64,000 bases of DNA from Apostichopus japonicus (lineage: Eukaryota > Echinodermata > Holothuroidea > Aspidochirotida > Stichopodidae), in NCBI RefSeq assembly GCF_037975245.1, contig NC_092578.1:4549501-4613500 (forward strand), given 5' to 3'. The position numbers and the translations under genes are program-made. Of this stretch, positions 1 through 12,073 are shown piece after piece. Below the pieces are notes generated by a model. The model did no database searches, was not told the DNA's origin, and was given only the letters and a program-made list of their open reading frames with translations. Every line of letters begins with the position of its first letter. Positions within the stretch are counted from its first letter, which is position 1.

Positions 1-1411
1 AGAGAAATCGCACTTTCTCACGACCAGTTTCAAGCACAATACCAGGTAGAGACTAGATGTAAGCCACAACACACAGACAAATCATTCTATCAACTATCCC
101 ATCCAGTTTCACATCTCAGTTTCTAAGAGACAATCAGGGGTTGGGTGTATTACCCAGTAGAGCCTGGAGGAATAACATTCTCGCTCACAATTCTTCGCTT
201 TATGAAAAAAAATGATTATTTGAAAAGGGAAAGAAAAGTGCACTACTGAGTAAAATCCCCCCCCCCCCCCACAAAATGTCACTATAGGATCGAGAGAGCA
301 GTCTGTGCTCAGATCAAAAGTGGATTTGTTACAGCTGGTTAATGCATTGAACTTCTGTGACAGTATGCCAAGGTTATGCCAAGGAAATATCAGGAGAGTT
401 ATTCCATCCTACACATAGAATTCCTTGTTCACATTTGAGAAGGTAAAGGAGGATATGAAGAGCTCGATGACCCCGGATACGTCCACATAAATGAGAACAG
501 GTGGTCTTAGGTTCAACGACGGACGAAATAGTATTATACTGGAGAGTGAATAGGTTGTGTGATGATTGTTTACAATCAGGTAGGCATAATATATAATAGT
601 AGAGTGTGCCCCTTCACGACCCTCGCCAATGTTTATGTGGATGTAGAACCAATAATTTCCAAAGGGTCCTAAAAGGTTTCTAAATCATTGAGAGGTAGGC
701 CAACCCCCAGGGAGCAATTATGTTACTTAAATTGCTGCCCAGTTAAGTCTTCATTTTGCATGTGATTAAAGCATGATACAAAAATGAGAATATACACACA
801 AACCTTTACCTCATATTTTACAAGGGCACAATTTCACTCACTAGAGCCTGGGCGGTTATATTCCCTGTGATCTTTGCCCTCCCCTTCCCCCCTCCCCACC
901 GGCCCACTCATCAGGCCTGTAATACCAACTTGTAAGCACATATATACTCAACAATGTAACAGTAGTGTACATGTAGAATACTTAAAGGTTTACGGACACC
1001 TACGAACAACATCGTCCTAATCACTCTAATAGATATTAGAAATCATGAAAAATAGTTACAACTCCCATCAAAAAGTCTGACTTAGTTGTGCCATAAAATC
1101 AAGACAACTTCACTGAATTTCATTGTCCTTCCAAACTACCGTCTAAAATTTGTCTTTTCTGAGCAAAGTAGTTGAAAAGGCGGTTTCTTCATGTATCAAG
1201 TGGAGTCACGTGACCAATTCATGCCATTGTTGATAATCAAGTCATTTACTTATGTATGAAGTCACGCACTCTAGCCATTAAACTTTTATCACTCTTCATT
1301 TTTGTTGTTTATTTCTACTGAGTGCAAGGTAGCACTATCATTTATTTTATTTTTTGTAATTTATCTAAATATTATACTATATACACAAATAAATTAATAA
1401 AGGTACAAGGT

Positions 1412-1426
1412 GGGTGGGTGGGTGGG
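1412..1426 (+). other. G-quadruplex motif GGGTGGGTGGGTGGG
   Basis: Four G3 tracts are separated by single T loops on the plus strand. This is the arrangement known to give very stable parallel intramolecular quadruplexes. It is the template strand for the minus-strand gene that contains it. Confidence 0.7.
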
Positions 1427-2482
1427 TATGTGGCAGGAATTTGCAAACTTCAAAGCAGCCTAGAATTATGAATACAATTTGGCAGTGAAGGAATAAATTA
1501 CATTTTCTTGCATCACAAGCCATCGTATAGTCACTAATATTCCACGGATTACTACAGAGACAAGCTTTAGGAAGTGATGCATGCTGGGTGTAGTCTGGAG
1601 TCAAACAAAAACAACTTTTTCTCACAGTCCAGATATACCAATCGTACAACAACACATACCCTGGATATATATGAAGGACGGACAGAGGCATCCTATTGTT
1701 ACAGTCATACTTGACTGACAAACAAGTGTATCGTGACTATATGTCTCACAAAGTGGAAATTTTTGAGATGTTATCAAGATTTAACTAGAAGCAGCACAAT
1801 TACTAGATGTTCAAACAACTGTCAACGTTTTACGTTTTACAAGGGGAATTCTACTTTCTTTGTTCTCGTGCAGCTGCTGTTGCACTGGTACAACAAGCCC
1901 GACCCAATCCGAGACAGAGTGTTCGGTGAAACGATGAAACTTTTGAAATTCAAATGGAACTAATTTAATAAACAATATGAAAAGAGCTCTAATCATTTTA
2001 CGTTCGAAGAAAAGTCATAACTTTGATCAACTATAATAAATCTGAAAATAAGAAATTAATACTCAGTATGTTTGGTAAAATTGGGGAATGTTGACAACCA
2101 AATTTAACACCAAACAGTGATTCATTTAAAGAGATTTGAATTCCCCCTCGTATGGCTTTGCAGTCTGCATGCATGAATGGACATGTATACTGAAAATCAT
2201 GCCCAATGTACCGGTAGCATATATATAATTCATGTAGTGCATCTAGTATGCATCTCTGACACACTGAAGATTAACACATTTCATAGAATGAGTCAGTCAA
2301 CATTAAACTTTACTTAAAATAAATACCCAAAAAACTAGGACACATGAAAGCTATATCTTATTCTAGTTATACTACTCATGCCTCAATTGCTTTATCAAGG
2401 CAGGTGCGGCTCTTACATTTTAAAGAGGTTCTGCTCTATTTCGTCAAGTATTCATGTGACAGTCTAATGAAAAAATCTGATT

Positions 2483-2992
2483 ATTAGCGGAAGGATTTAT
2501 AGCAGCTGTTTGGAGTCAATTTTGATCAAGTCTGTGGGTGCTTTGTGGATACTAAGCTTACAAAAAGAGCGGTTTATTAACTTGACTAGTCAAGTTTGTA
2601 AAAGGGACGAAGTAAAAGTCGAAAATTAAGTCAAACTTTTCCAAATTCTGATTAGCGGAAAGTTATTTAAAGCAGTTGTTGGAGTCATTTTTTATCAAGT
2701 CTGTGGGGTGCTTTGTCGATACTACACTCACATAAGATAAGAAGAGCTGTTTATTAACTTGACTAGTCAAGTTTGAAAAAGGGACAAAGCAAAAGTCAAA
2801 ATATTAAGTTGAACTTTTGCAAATTCTGATTAGCGAAAAGAGTTATTTAAAGCAGTTGTTTGGAGTCAAGTTTGATGAAGTCTGTGGGTGCTTTGTCGAT
2901 ACTAAGCTCACATAAGAAGAGCAGTTGATTAGTTTGATTAGTCGAATTTGAAAAAGGGACAAAGTCAAAGTCGAAGAAAAATTAAGTTGATG
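2483..2992. repeat. Three tandem units of about 170-178 bp
   Basis: Units start at attagcgg/attagcga at 2483, 2651 and 2829. Each runs through a conserved gagtcaa...tttgat.aagtctgtgggtg block and an aaaagggac block. Unit length differs by small indels. Confidence 0.85.
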
Positions 2993-3920
2993 TTTATATT
3001 GATGTCACAATTTGACATAGCGTATTACATGTGGTAAATACTGCATATGGAAGAGTGTATGGGCAATGCAATTTTTAGAATCAAATAAAATCCATTACTC
3101 AAATGTTTTTTACCATATTGGAGAATCTAGAAAGTTGCTTTTTAGATTCAACAATTTAATCCATATTAATTTAATTAATACTTAGCTTAGGTTTGGTAAG
3201 ATTGTAACCCACATATGTAATAGGCTTCATCAAATTGAATGCAGTAAAAATGTTGTAAGAAAATTAGTTAGTGTTTGCCAATTTCAGAAGAGAAACAGTT
3301 TTGACCTATACAGCTCAAAAAGATTTAGATATGTGTGTGATAAGTGTCTGTGAGTACATATGTCAGTCTGTCAAGATGTATGTCTGTGTAGTTAGCTCAT
3401 ACGCTATCTCAGTTTATCTCTGGATCTTGTCCATAATTTAGGGCAGAGCTGTGATCACATTTTCCTTTTGTTTTGGGATTATTACATGATTACTAAAATG
3501 AATACAAATGATAAAAACTTTAGGGGCAGAATTATTTTGAGTAAAAATTGAGATAAAAATATTGAGTTTAAAAAATTGAGTAAAACACACTATTATATTA
3601 TTTTGAGATAAACAGCTGAGGCTCATCAGTTAAACTGCACTACTGAGTCTAAAGATGTGCAGACTATTAGGTCACTATAACTCTGATGCAAACACAAAGC
3701 TCAATATAAGGAAATGGATTTTATGGCTTCACATAACATGTTTACAATGGCATCCTAACTTTGTCAAGGACAAATTGGTATGTAATATCATCCAAACGTG
3801 ATCTGTTATCGATATGAAGTTAAAAATAGGACATGTTTTGGTCGAGTTACTAAAATTTATAAAACAAAGTAAATTGACACAAACACCTAGGCCTGCACTG
3901 AGGAGCTGACTTCGTCATCA

Positions 3921-4254
3921 ATTACACCTCATAGGAGCAATTTCCTGAGATTAAGTGACGTTCCTTGAAGCTGAATATCTCGAAAACCAGAATAGAGCTA
4001 TGGAAACACATAATTTGCCTTTAAAGTAAACCTCATATGAGCAATTTCCAGAGATTTAACAACGTTCCTTCAAGCTGAATATATCTCAAAAACCAGAATA
4101 CAGATATACTACAAACTCTTAAGTTGCCTTCAAATTACACCTAAAAAGGAGCAATTTCCAGAGCTTCAGCGAAGTTCTTTAAAGCTGAATATCTCGAAAA
4201 CCAGAATACGTACAGCTATGGAAACAATTAACTTGCCTTCAAATTGTTTTCCTT
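3921..4254. repeat. Three tandem units of about 104-110 bp
   Basis: Repeats are anchored on gcaatttcc at 3937, 4041 and 4151. Each contains a gctgaatat and an aaaaccagaata block. The copies are diverged and have no reading frame. Confidence 0.8.
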
Positions 4255-6671
4255 GGGTCTCTATTTATATCAAATGTAAAAACCAGACCTAAAAGCCACC
4301 CCTTTGATTTTGCAGAAATACAATACAGAGCGATGAACTCATAGTAGTCAATACCAATACAGCATCATAATGATCAGATTGATACATAGTACTTAAACTA
4401 CACAATCCCTGGCCGGTTTACTAACCTATCTTGGTGTTACATCCGTGTTCGATATGTGACAAAGATGCCTGCCCTGGTTATTTAGTGGTTTTCCTGCCCA
4501 GAGTATATGATCCTAATAGATGCAAGACTTAATCCCCTAAATCGAACAAAACACTTGTGTCGGATTTAGCCACTTCCTGTGTCAGGTGAACGTTGGGTCA
4601 CGGTTATCGGATGCACTTCCTATTCAGTCAACATGTGTTCATTTGGACATTCACCTGTGGATGCCTCATCTGCTCTGAAGTGACCAGGTGGCATGATATT
4701 ACGCCAGTTTTTATACCAAAATCTTGTGTGTTTACAGTATTTTTTCATACCAATCTACATGTCTGTCACTATATAAAACATTATTTAGCGATGATTTCAG
4801 AGAATAATTTAGCATTTCAAATTTTGTGTAGCAGTTTTGAACGTTCTGAACTCCCCGTCCCCTACAAAATGCTGCACAACTTTTCATCAGTATAGCCATT
4901 TGCGCCTGTGGACAGAGCTTCTAGATAACAGCTGTGAGCATTTCGTGGCATATATTTGGCATCAAGTTTAATGCCAAAAGTCTTGTGTATTTACTCAAAC
5001 TACACAGTCACTACACGAAACATCACATAGCGAATGGTGTTAAGTTCATAATTCCGCTTGGAATAATAAAATGTCACATTGGATTGTTAATCAAATAATG
5101 TATCAAAAGTCTATTAACCATATCTTCACTTCTCAGTTGACAAGTGAAGGTATGTAAGTATTTACAGTTAGCTTTTAATATGGGATTTAAGATTTAACAG
5201 ATTCTATCTGGCAACAAGCATTAAAGGTCATTCGTGCTCACACTGGAGCTGCCCTCATTCTGAGTCCACCTAAATATTTCTCTAATTTTGCTGCCCCCCT
5301 TCCCCTTCCCCCTCCCCCTCTTCCAAATTTCTGGTACATCCATACATATCATATTGCTAGATGGTGATCGACCTTGCTAGAAGATATTCAGGGTTATCTT
5401 TTGAATGACGTCAACGCTTCTTTCTGCTATGGACTCAGAAAATACTAATTATTACACACGAATAATAAAGAGTCTTGGAAATATTGCAAATCACCTGAGA
5501 TTTCAGTTAATACCCAGATCAGCTTAGCAACGTGCCTCTGAGCTTTGACAACCTCCGTTTGGTTAATTCGTACTATATTTAAGCCCTGATATACCTGGTT
5601 GAATATTTGACCTACTTGGAAGTGTGCAGTTTGCCACGGATTCAAATGCAATTCAGTTCGAAGTGTGAATAAAAAGCAAATTTGGGACAGATATGAAAAG
5701 ATTAAGAATTATAGCCCTGGGAAAAACATGGCATGAATCAAAAGAACTGCTATAACATCAAAGAAATCAGATGAGCAATATATTTTTGCAAATTTCTATT
5801 GGGATTCCTTGAAGCTGGAAATTTAAAGTAATATAACCCCAATGTATAGTGAGCAATTATATCAAATTCACTTTGGAGCAAATTTGATTCCACATACATT
5901 GTGCAAAGATCGAGTAGGCACAGTTTCAGGGAAAACGGGACTATATCGTGGGTGTGATATTTTGACCATGGGTGACCAAATTGTTGGCCTAATTTTCCCA
6001 ATTTAATCCTGAGGGGGCAATATTGGGTAATTAACATAATTAGCTCTAGTATACAGAACATGAAGCCGAATACTAATTCAGTTGAATTTTTAACAAGATC
6101 CAGATTTTTTAAGACAACATTTACTGTTTTTATCTCCGGGCTACATTTTGGCAATTGAAAGGACCATGGTTTACATGATGTTCAACATGAAATTGGTTTT
6201 AATCCTCTGCATGCTTACATCAGATCCACGGCCTCAGGATAACTGAGCAGGAAGTTTAGGTTCCTTTACTCGAAGAATAGTAGAGAAACCATAAGCCATG
6301 TGATGTGCAGTACTGCAATACTATAACCCCTACTACTATTGTGACATAATGATGTGTGTAGCAAACAACATTTGGAAGTTCACGACTGCTACCGGGTCAA
6401 CCCCAAGCTGCAGGGTCTGGTCCTCCCTCGATTCCGAGCTATGGCAAGGTTCAAATTGTGATGTCTGATCCACATTTTAAATTACCCATTTAACACCGAA
6501 CGTAGGGGTCAACACCCCGCTCAGCATTCTAAGGTAAACTGGGGGGGGGGGTCTCCTTTGCAGACAATGTTATCTTTACATATCTCGTACATGTTATTTT
6601 CATTGGAAACATCTTGAGCAAAATACCTGTGAATTCCAAGAAAGGGATATAGATGACGAATATAGTCTTAC

Positions 6672-6781
6672 CTTGCAGACTGCATTGAAGAGAGATTCTG
6701 GTGTCATTATGTCAAAACAGATTACCACGGCGTTTGTTCCTTTGTAAGATAACGGCCTCATCAGGGCATACTCCGACTTGC
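6672..6781 (-). CDS. Rnd-like GTPase, exon 3 (switch II and following strand)
   Basis: A 110-nt exon with acceptor ttatttcag|gcaag and donor tgcaag|gtaaga. Its first two bases complete Gly99 from exon 2, and 36 codons follow (residues 100-135), leaving in phase 0. The peptide includes LMRPLSYKGTNAVVICFD and MTPESLFNAVCK. This aligns with the Rho segment running from the catalytic Gln63 region through RPLSY to the next beta strand, and is closest to the Rnd pattern (VRPLSY, then LICFD). Lys100 replaces catalytic Gln63, which predicts loss of GTP hydrolysis. The exon is assigned across a 26.5-kb intron because frame, phase and domain order all fit. No other exon with this segment was seen between 6.8 and 33.2 kb. 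Confidence 0.8.
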
Positions 6782-7388
6782 CTGAAATAAAAAAAGAACG
6801 ATATTATTCTAATGGGTGTGTGTACAAAGCAAATGTTTTGAATTTACAATATACCAATATATATAACCTCAGAAACCAAACATAATATTACTTTCCACCG
6901 GGGGGAGGGGGGGCGGGGGAGCTAGTCAAGCTCCCAAGTTTAAGACACACGAGAAAAGTGTCATACAAAGTTTTTAATGCCACGAAAAATTTAGTTTGGT
7001 TTAAAAATCATAAAAATGTAAGAAAACTAAATGAAGATCCAATTTGCATATATATATATTATCACTAAATCATAATATATTATATCACATTGAAACTAGG
7101 AGATGTGAAGTTGTCAATGTTGTCATCCGTTGGTTATAGTTATGGTTATACCGAATACAATGGCAAGTTTTGCATATTCATGAATTTTTGAAACAAAATA
7201 AACTCTCCTCGAGCTTCTCATGCTCTCCTAATTGACACACTCTCGAGTCTAAAGACCATAGCAACCAGAGTTTTTAAATGCCAGAGTCTTCTTTTGAAGG
7301 CTGATTCATTGCCAGTAATTTTCTTCTGATACTAGCCGAGTCATTGACTCAAATCATACAATAATTAAAATAATAATAATCGCTTAAG

Positions 7389-7651
7389 GGACCACAAATG
7401 TGGGAGAAACCCGCAAGGGCTTATGGATTGCAACTAACACGTCGGGTGGCTTCCAATTCAACATTTTCACTCAAATTTGGAATCTTTTCAATTTTAGATA
7501 GTCATTTCAGATGGGAAAACCGTAGATTGCTCTTGGATGAAAAAACACACCTAACTATGACCCCGACCGCGTATCGAACCCGGAACCTCCCGATTGCCAA
7601 GCCTCATTGCTTAAATGTCACTGCCTTTATATCCACTTGGCAACAGCACGG
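7389..7651 (-). mobile_element. tRNA-derived SINE, family A
   Basis: On the minus strand the head resembles tRNA. There is an A-box-like stretch (ttgccaagtggatataaagg) and a good B box (ggttcgatac). These are followed by a body shared with 18709-18969, including gagcaatctacggttttccc, and a terminal block ending cccacatttgtggtc. An (ATT)-rich tail follows on the minus strand. Two copies in opposite orientation share head, body and tail, which supports a dispersed SINE family. Confidence 0.8.
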
Positions 7652-9423
7652 TTAATATAACACCGATCATATGGTATTACAATCTCCACGATGGAAACCT
7701 GTTCAAGTCATTTCACTTTTGAAATTGAGAGACTTGAGTCATGCATCAGTACAACACAGCCTACAGCTAATATATCTTCTTTTTTTTGGGCACCTTTTTC
7801 AGAAAAGTAAAATAAACCATCGTCCTGAAACGCAATTAGGGTTTCAAAACCCACCTCTCCCATCATCCCTTTTGCTCTTTGCTCTTATACACACCAAACT
7901 AACTGACACTAATTTATGCGCATCTATGATGATTATTCTCACCAAAGCTTTTTGTCTCACAATTTACCTAACCCATATTCACTTCCGCTCTCACTATCCC
8001 CATCTAAAATAAAAACATTTGAGTAAAAAAAAAACATACATGCAAAGTCTTCGATGAAAATCTCACAAACTTGCTTTAAGAGTATGATAAGCCCAAGGCA
8101 CAAAGAGAGGGGGGGGGGGAAATTATCATATTCTATTTCTCTCTGCTTCCTAGCACCAACAGAAAATCATTTCAATGTGTGGGATGAAAAACCCATTTAA
8201 GCAAATTAAATTTACGCACCAAACTATAGATCAGTCTACCAAAGTACTGTCATTGAGTATGTTTCCCCCCCCCCCCCTCGCTCGTAGTCTGCTAGCTTGG
8301 AAACAAATTTTCAAGGTTTCACACCTTCTCACAATTTGCCTTCTCAATTACAATCTATAGAGACTGGTAATAAACCCCACTGTGTAAATCAATGTTTACT
8401 TGTTTATTTCGCAAATGCAAAATCACGCTAATAGCCCTTTCTCCAGAGACACAAATAACTCATGCAGAATTCTCTCTCTCATTCTGTTTTTAGATTCACT
8501 ACTCTCTGCCAAGAGTACTCATTCCAATTGCCTGCAAATTAATTAAATTCGTCCGAAGGCTCGATACTTCGTGTCGGCCAACTTCGAGTTATTCATTATT
8601 CTGCCTAAGATGATGGACTTTTGATGTAATGGACTGAGTGGAGTGTGTTTTTCAAACAGCTGGTGACGTGAAAAATGCTTATTTTTACAGACTTTAGCTT
8701 GAAGCACAGAGATCTTGATGACGTTGAAGCCGAAGCTACAGACTAAGACAGTATTGCACTTCGGTACAATATTTTATTCAAAGTAACTTTTGAAATAACG
8801 TGGCGGAATTTTACGACAGAAAGCAAGATTTTCAGTCAAGGAATTCAAACGGTTGAAAGTATTAGTCACAATACAGACAATCTTGCAAGTTATTTGTCAT
8901 TTAAAAAAAATTAATCCAAACTTTCATTTATTTCATCACAAACATGCAGGTTTTAGTATTCAAAGTGCTTAGTGTGCTTCTAATCTCTGTGAACAAGCCA
9001 TACACTTGTCTAAAGAGAAGGAAAGGTTTGCAAGTGAGATGCTGATCCTCTTACTGGGTCCATTAAATTATCTGCTTGTGGGACTTTGGCCCATCAGCTG
9101 GTTTCAATCTATTAGCTTTATAGTGAATAAGGTTATCTTCCAAAATCCCTAACAGAGAAGTATACAAAATGTTGTTTTGGGCCAGTTTTTTTTTTTTTTC
9201 GTGTCACAAACGTTTCAGACATTCAAAGGTAAAATTTTATTTCTTAATATTTCTACGGTCGCATGAAGACATATTAAGTAAAATGGAAACAAATGATGGT
9301 GTGCAACATAGTATATTTTTTCATCAGCGGTTGTAAAAATAAATGAGGTGCTGTGTGTCAACAGAAATGACACCCGGAATCCTCTTGCAACCTGTTATTA
9401 TAACAATAAACTTAAATAAACTT

Positions 9424-9668
9424 AGGAGTGTTAGCTCAGTGGTTAACGCCGGTGCCTTACAATCATAAGGTCCCGAATTTGAGTCACTCCAAGATTAATA
9501 TGTCGTCCAGTTACAGAGTTGTAGACAATTGACAATTCATAATCATGGACGTTAAAATATGAATCTAAGAGACTGACTTGGGTCAGCTTGCAGCTTTGAT
9601 AAGCCAATGATGGCTTCTTCGTGAGTTCCTGCTTGCAGGAGGATCTAAAATACATACATACATATGCA
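9424..9668 (+). mobile_element. tRNA-derived SINE, family B
   Basis: The head looks like a decayed tRNA, with A box ttagctcagtgg and B-box-like ggtcccgaatttgagtc, bounded by ggagtg and cactcc. A body follows, then a 3' hairpin block tcctgcttgcagga and an acatacataca tail. The 3' block recurs in reverse orientation at 32846-32921. Confidence 0.75.
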
Positions 9669-11697
9669 GGTGACAAGATGGGGATATTAATTCATGCACA
9701 GTGCTTGCTTGGGTAGGCCTAAAAGACCTCAATGTGCGGAAGACATTAACATACTGGAAGAGCTGATCCGTCGACAGAAAGTGAAACTGTATTTATGTTA
9801 AGATTACACGAAAGAATGCACATCGGTATTATTCTTCCTGATCCTAATTGAAGAATCACTTACCAGTTAGGTTATGGATGAAAGCTGTACAAGGAAATGC
9901 TGATAAAATGAGTTCAAATATGACACCAGGAATTCTAAAACTTTCATGATATATATTAACTCCAATTAACTGAAATTATTAATAATAAAACCCTGACCCA
10001 AGTTTGTTTAGTATTGAACACTTGCTGACCCTACACTATGTACAGTGTATAGTCCTGTCTTTGGCATGTTCTTAACTTCTGAAGTTATCGATAAATCCTC
10101 CATGTTAGCAGGTCTATCTGTGGTTTGCTTTATAATACTGTCCATAATGTATATCAGTGGTACTCTGATCAACTTTTAGGCCCAGGACCTTCAATGACCA
10201 TCGCCACACAGCCCTCCAGTTGCCCACCCGACACCCCATTAAATTAACCGATCTCCACTGCAGAGCCTGCAAAGCTGCATATGTATTTTCATACCGTATG
10301 TCTCCATTTTTTCATATATTAATCAAGCGATGAGGCAATTCCTTCAAATAAGTTTCAAAGCTGCTAGATGGGGCTCTTTCTTGATTAGAAGACAACCTTT
10401 CCTCTTTAACAAACATGAACAAGGCAACTCCTCGTGACAAACATACTGGTTCAGGATCACTAAGATCTCCATTGCGACATTTTAGAAGTGTAAAAAAAAA
10501 AAACTTCCATGGACCAAACTTGTCAATCTACAGAATGAATTAGTATTTCTCTTCTGTTGATAGAGTACATCATACTTACAAACAAACAAAAACAAACAAA
10601 ATTGCCAGGCAAATGAAATTTTTCCTTTGCAAACTACAGGGACATAACAAAGATTTTACAGAATATGCATAATTAATGAAGCTGTAAAACAAAAACAAAA
10701 ACAAAAAAAGTTGCCATTCTACCGAATAAATTATCACTGGTCACCTAAGATTAGTATCAAAGTTCAAATATTCACTGACTTGGTTCTGCCAACAATCAAT
10801 AAGAATAAAAAAAATAATAATAACATAAAAAAAATTGATATTTAGTGAAATAAATATAACATACAAATTTGCAATACTGGTTGCCATGAAAAGTTTGGGT
10901 ATGACTTAGCATGATGGCAGGAGCTCGAGATTTCTGTTAAGATACCAAACTGGAATTGCGTAATCACAGCTTACTTATAGTCAAGTTTGGTATAAATATA
11001 ATGCAAGTTACACACATTAAATTGTTTAATGAATGTGTGTGAAACGATAAGAGTCAGAATCTCCACAAATTACATTTGAAAAATGCAGCCACTTTTAAAG
11101 CAGCTAAAATCTGGGACTATAAGTCAAATGAAATTTAGACTCATGACAGATGATCATCGTGAGATATGTGATATTTAAACTATTTGCCGAATATGACCAT
11201 AAAAAACATCTGTCTGTCACATTTACAGTATATACAAAGTACACACTGTATCCATACCTTCTTTGGTGACAATTAAACATCTCTTATCTGATGCCATTTC
11301 TCAAAGATAAAAACATTTTTGTGAAATGACTGTTTGATTATTTCTAGTTCACTGAATCCATGATGGGACTCATGGAATTATTTATCTTGTGCTTCTCAGA
11401 TCTCAAGGGGTGTATCACCCAACTATCCCCAAAGGATATGGCAAAATGACATCCCTGAGGCTGTTATTACTCAATTTTGTTGACTCTCTGCTCAGCAGAC
11501 AATAAAATTAAGTTTATTTTATGATTTGGTGATACAACCTCGAGAATGATAAGGCTAATACAAGCTATTCTGACACATAGATATTTTCATCGTGCTATTT
11601 AGCCGTACGCAGAGAGGGATTTGCTATGCAAATTGAGAAAATTATTACACAGGTAGCAAAGATGTGTTGCAGTTTTTTATTACAACCAGAACCATAT

Positions 11698-11741
11698 TAT
11701 GCTTATATAGAGAAAATGTTATGCTTATATAGAGAAAATGT
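11698..11741. repeat. 22-bp tandem duplication
   Basis: ttatgcttatatagagaaaatg occurs twice head to tail. Confidence 0.8.
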
Positions 11742-11828
11742 CAGATCTTCTGAAACTGCTACAAAAAATTTTAGACGATAAATTACCCCTGCTTAAATAT
11801 TGCCAGTAACTGTAGATATGAACCTTAA

Positions 11829-12073
11829 AGGTATGTTGCATTGGCCCCAAATATGCTAGATATTCAAATATGGTCACCTTTGGTCAAAATTTTAAAACTG
11901 TTTTCATAACAAACTTCTAGGAAGTTTTCCTAACTGGGACATTCAGTCATCATCTTGTGTTTTCCTAAACATGTCTGAGAACAATTTGGAGAGTAAAGAC
12001 TTCCAGGAAAGTTCCTTTTGAAAACTTCTAGCAATTATAGCGTGCTAAAATTTGGGGCCTATACTGCCTACCT
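11829..12073. mobile_element. MITE-like element flanked by TTAA
   Basis: Inverted ends aggtatgttgc...ggccccaaat (left) and the reverse complement of atttggggcctatactgcctacct (right) agree at about 19 of 24 positions. Both sides abut TTAA (11825-11828 and 12074-12077), the target site of piggyBac-type transposons. The right flank repeats sequence from left of the element (attgccagtaactgtagatat). Confidence 0.6.

Larger units (their letters stand above)
1..6671. other. Intron 3 of the Rnd-like gene; no exon found
   Basis: I looked on the minus strand for the next Rho exon (the strand and NKxD/TKxD region after residue 135) and found none. It probably lies beyond position 1. The stretch holds two tandem-repeat arrays, a G-quadruplex motif and a C14 run at 257-270. 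Reading frames here, including a 134-codon minus-strand frame at 5750-6154, have no recognisable motif or splice context. Confidence 0.55.

Noticed and set aside
5750-6154. 134-codon minus-strand reading frame
   Set aside because: No domain, no splice context and repeat-free AT-rich composition; length is within chance for 64 kb of AT-rich DNA read in six frames.
1-6671. Fourth exon of the Rnd-like gene (G4 motif)
   Set aside because: No minus-strand segment with the expected KxxLVGxKxDLR-type sequence between splice sites was found.
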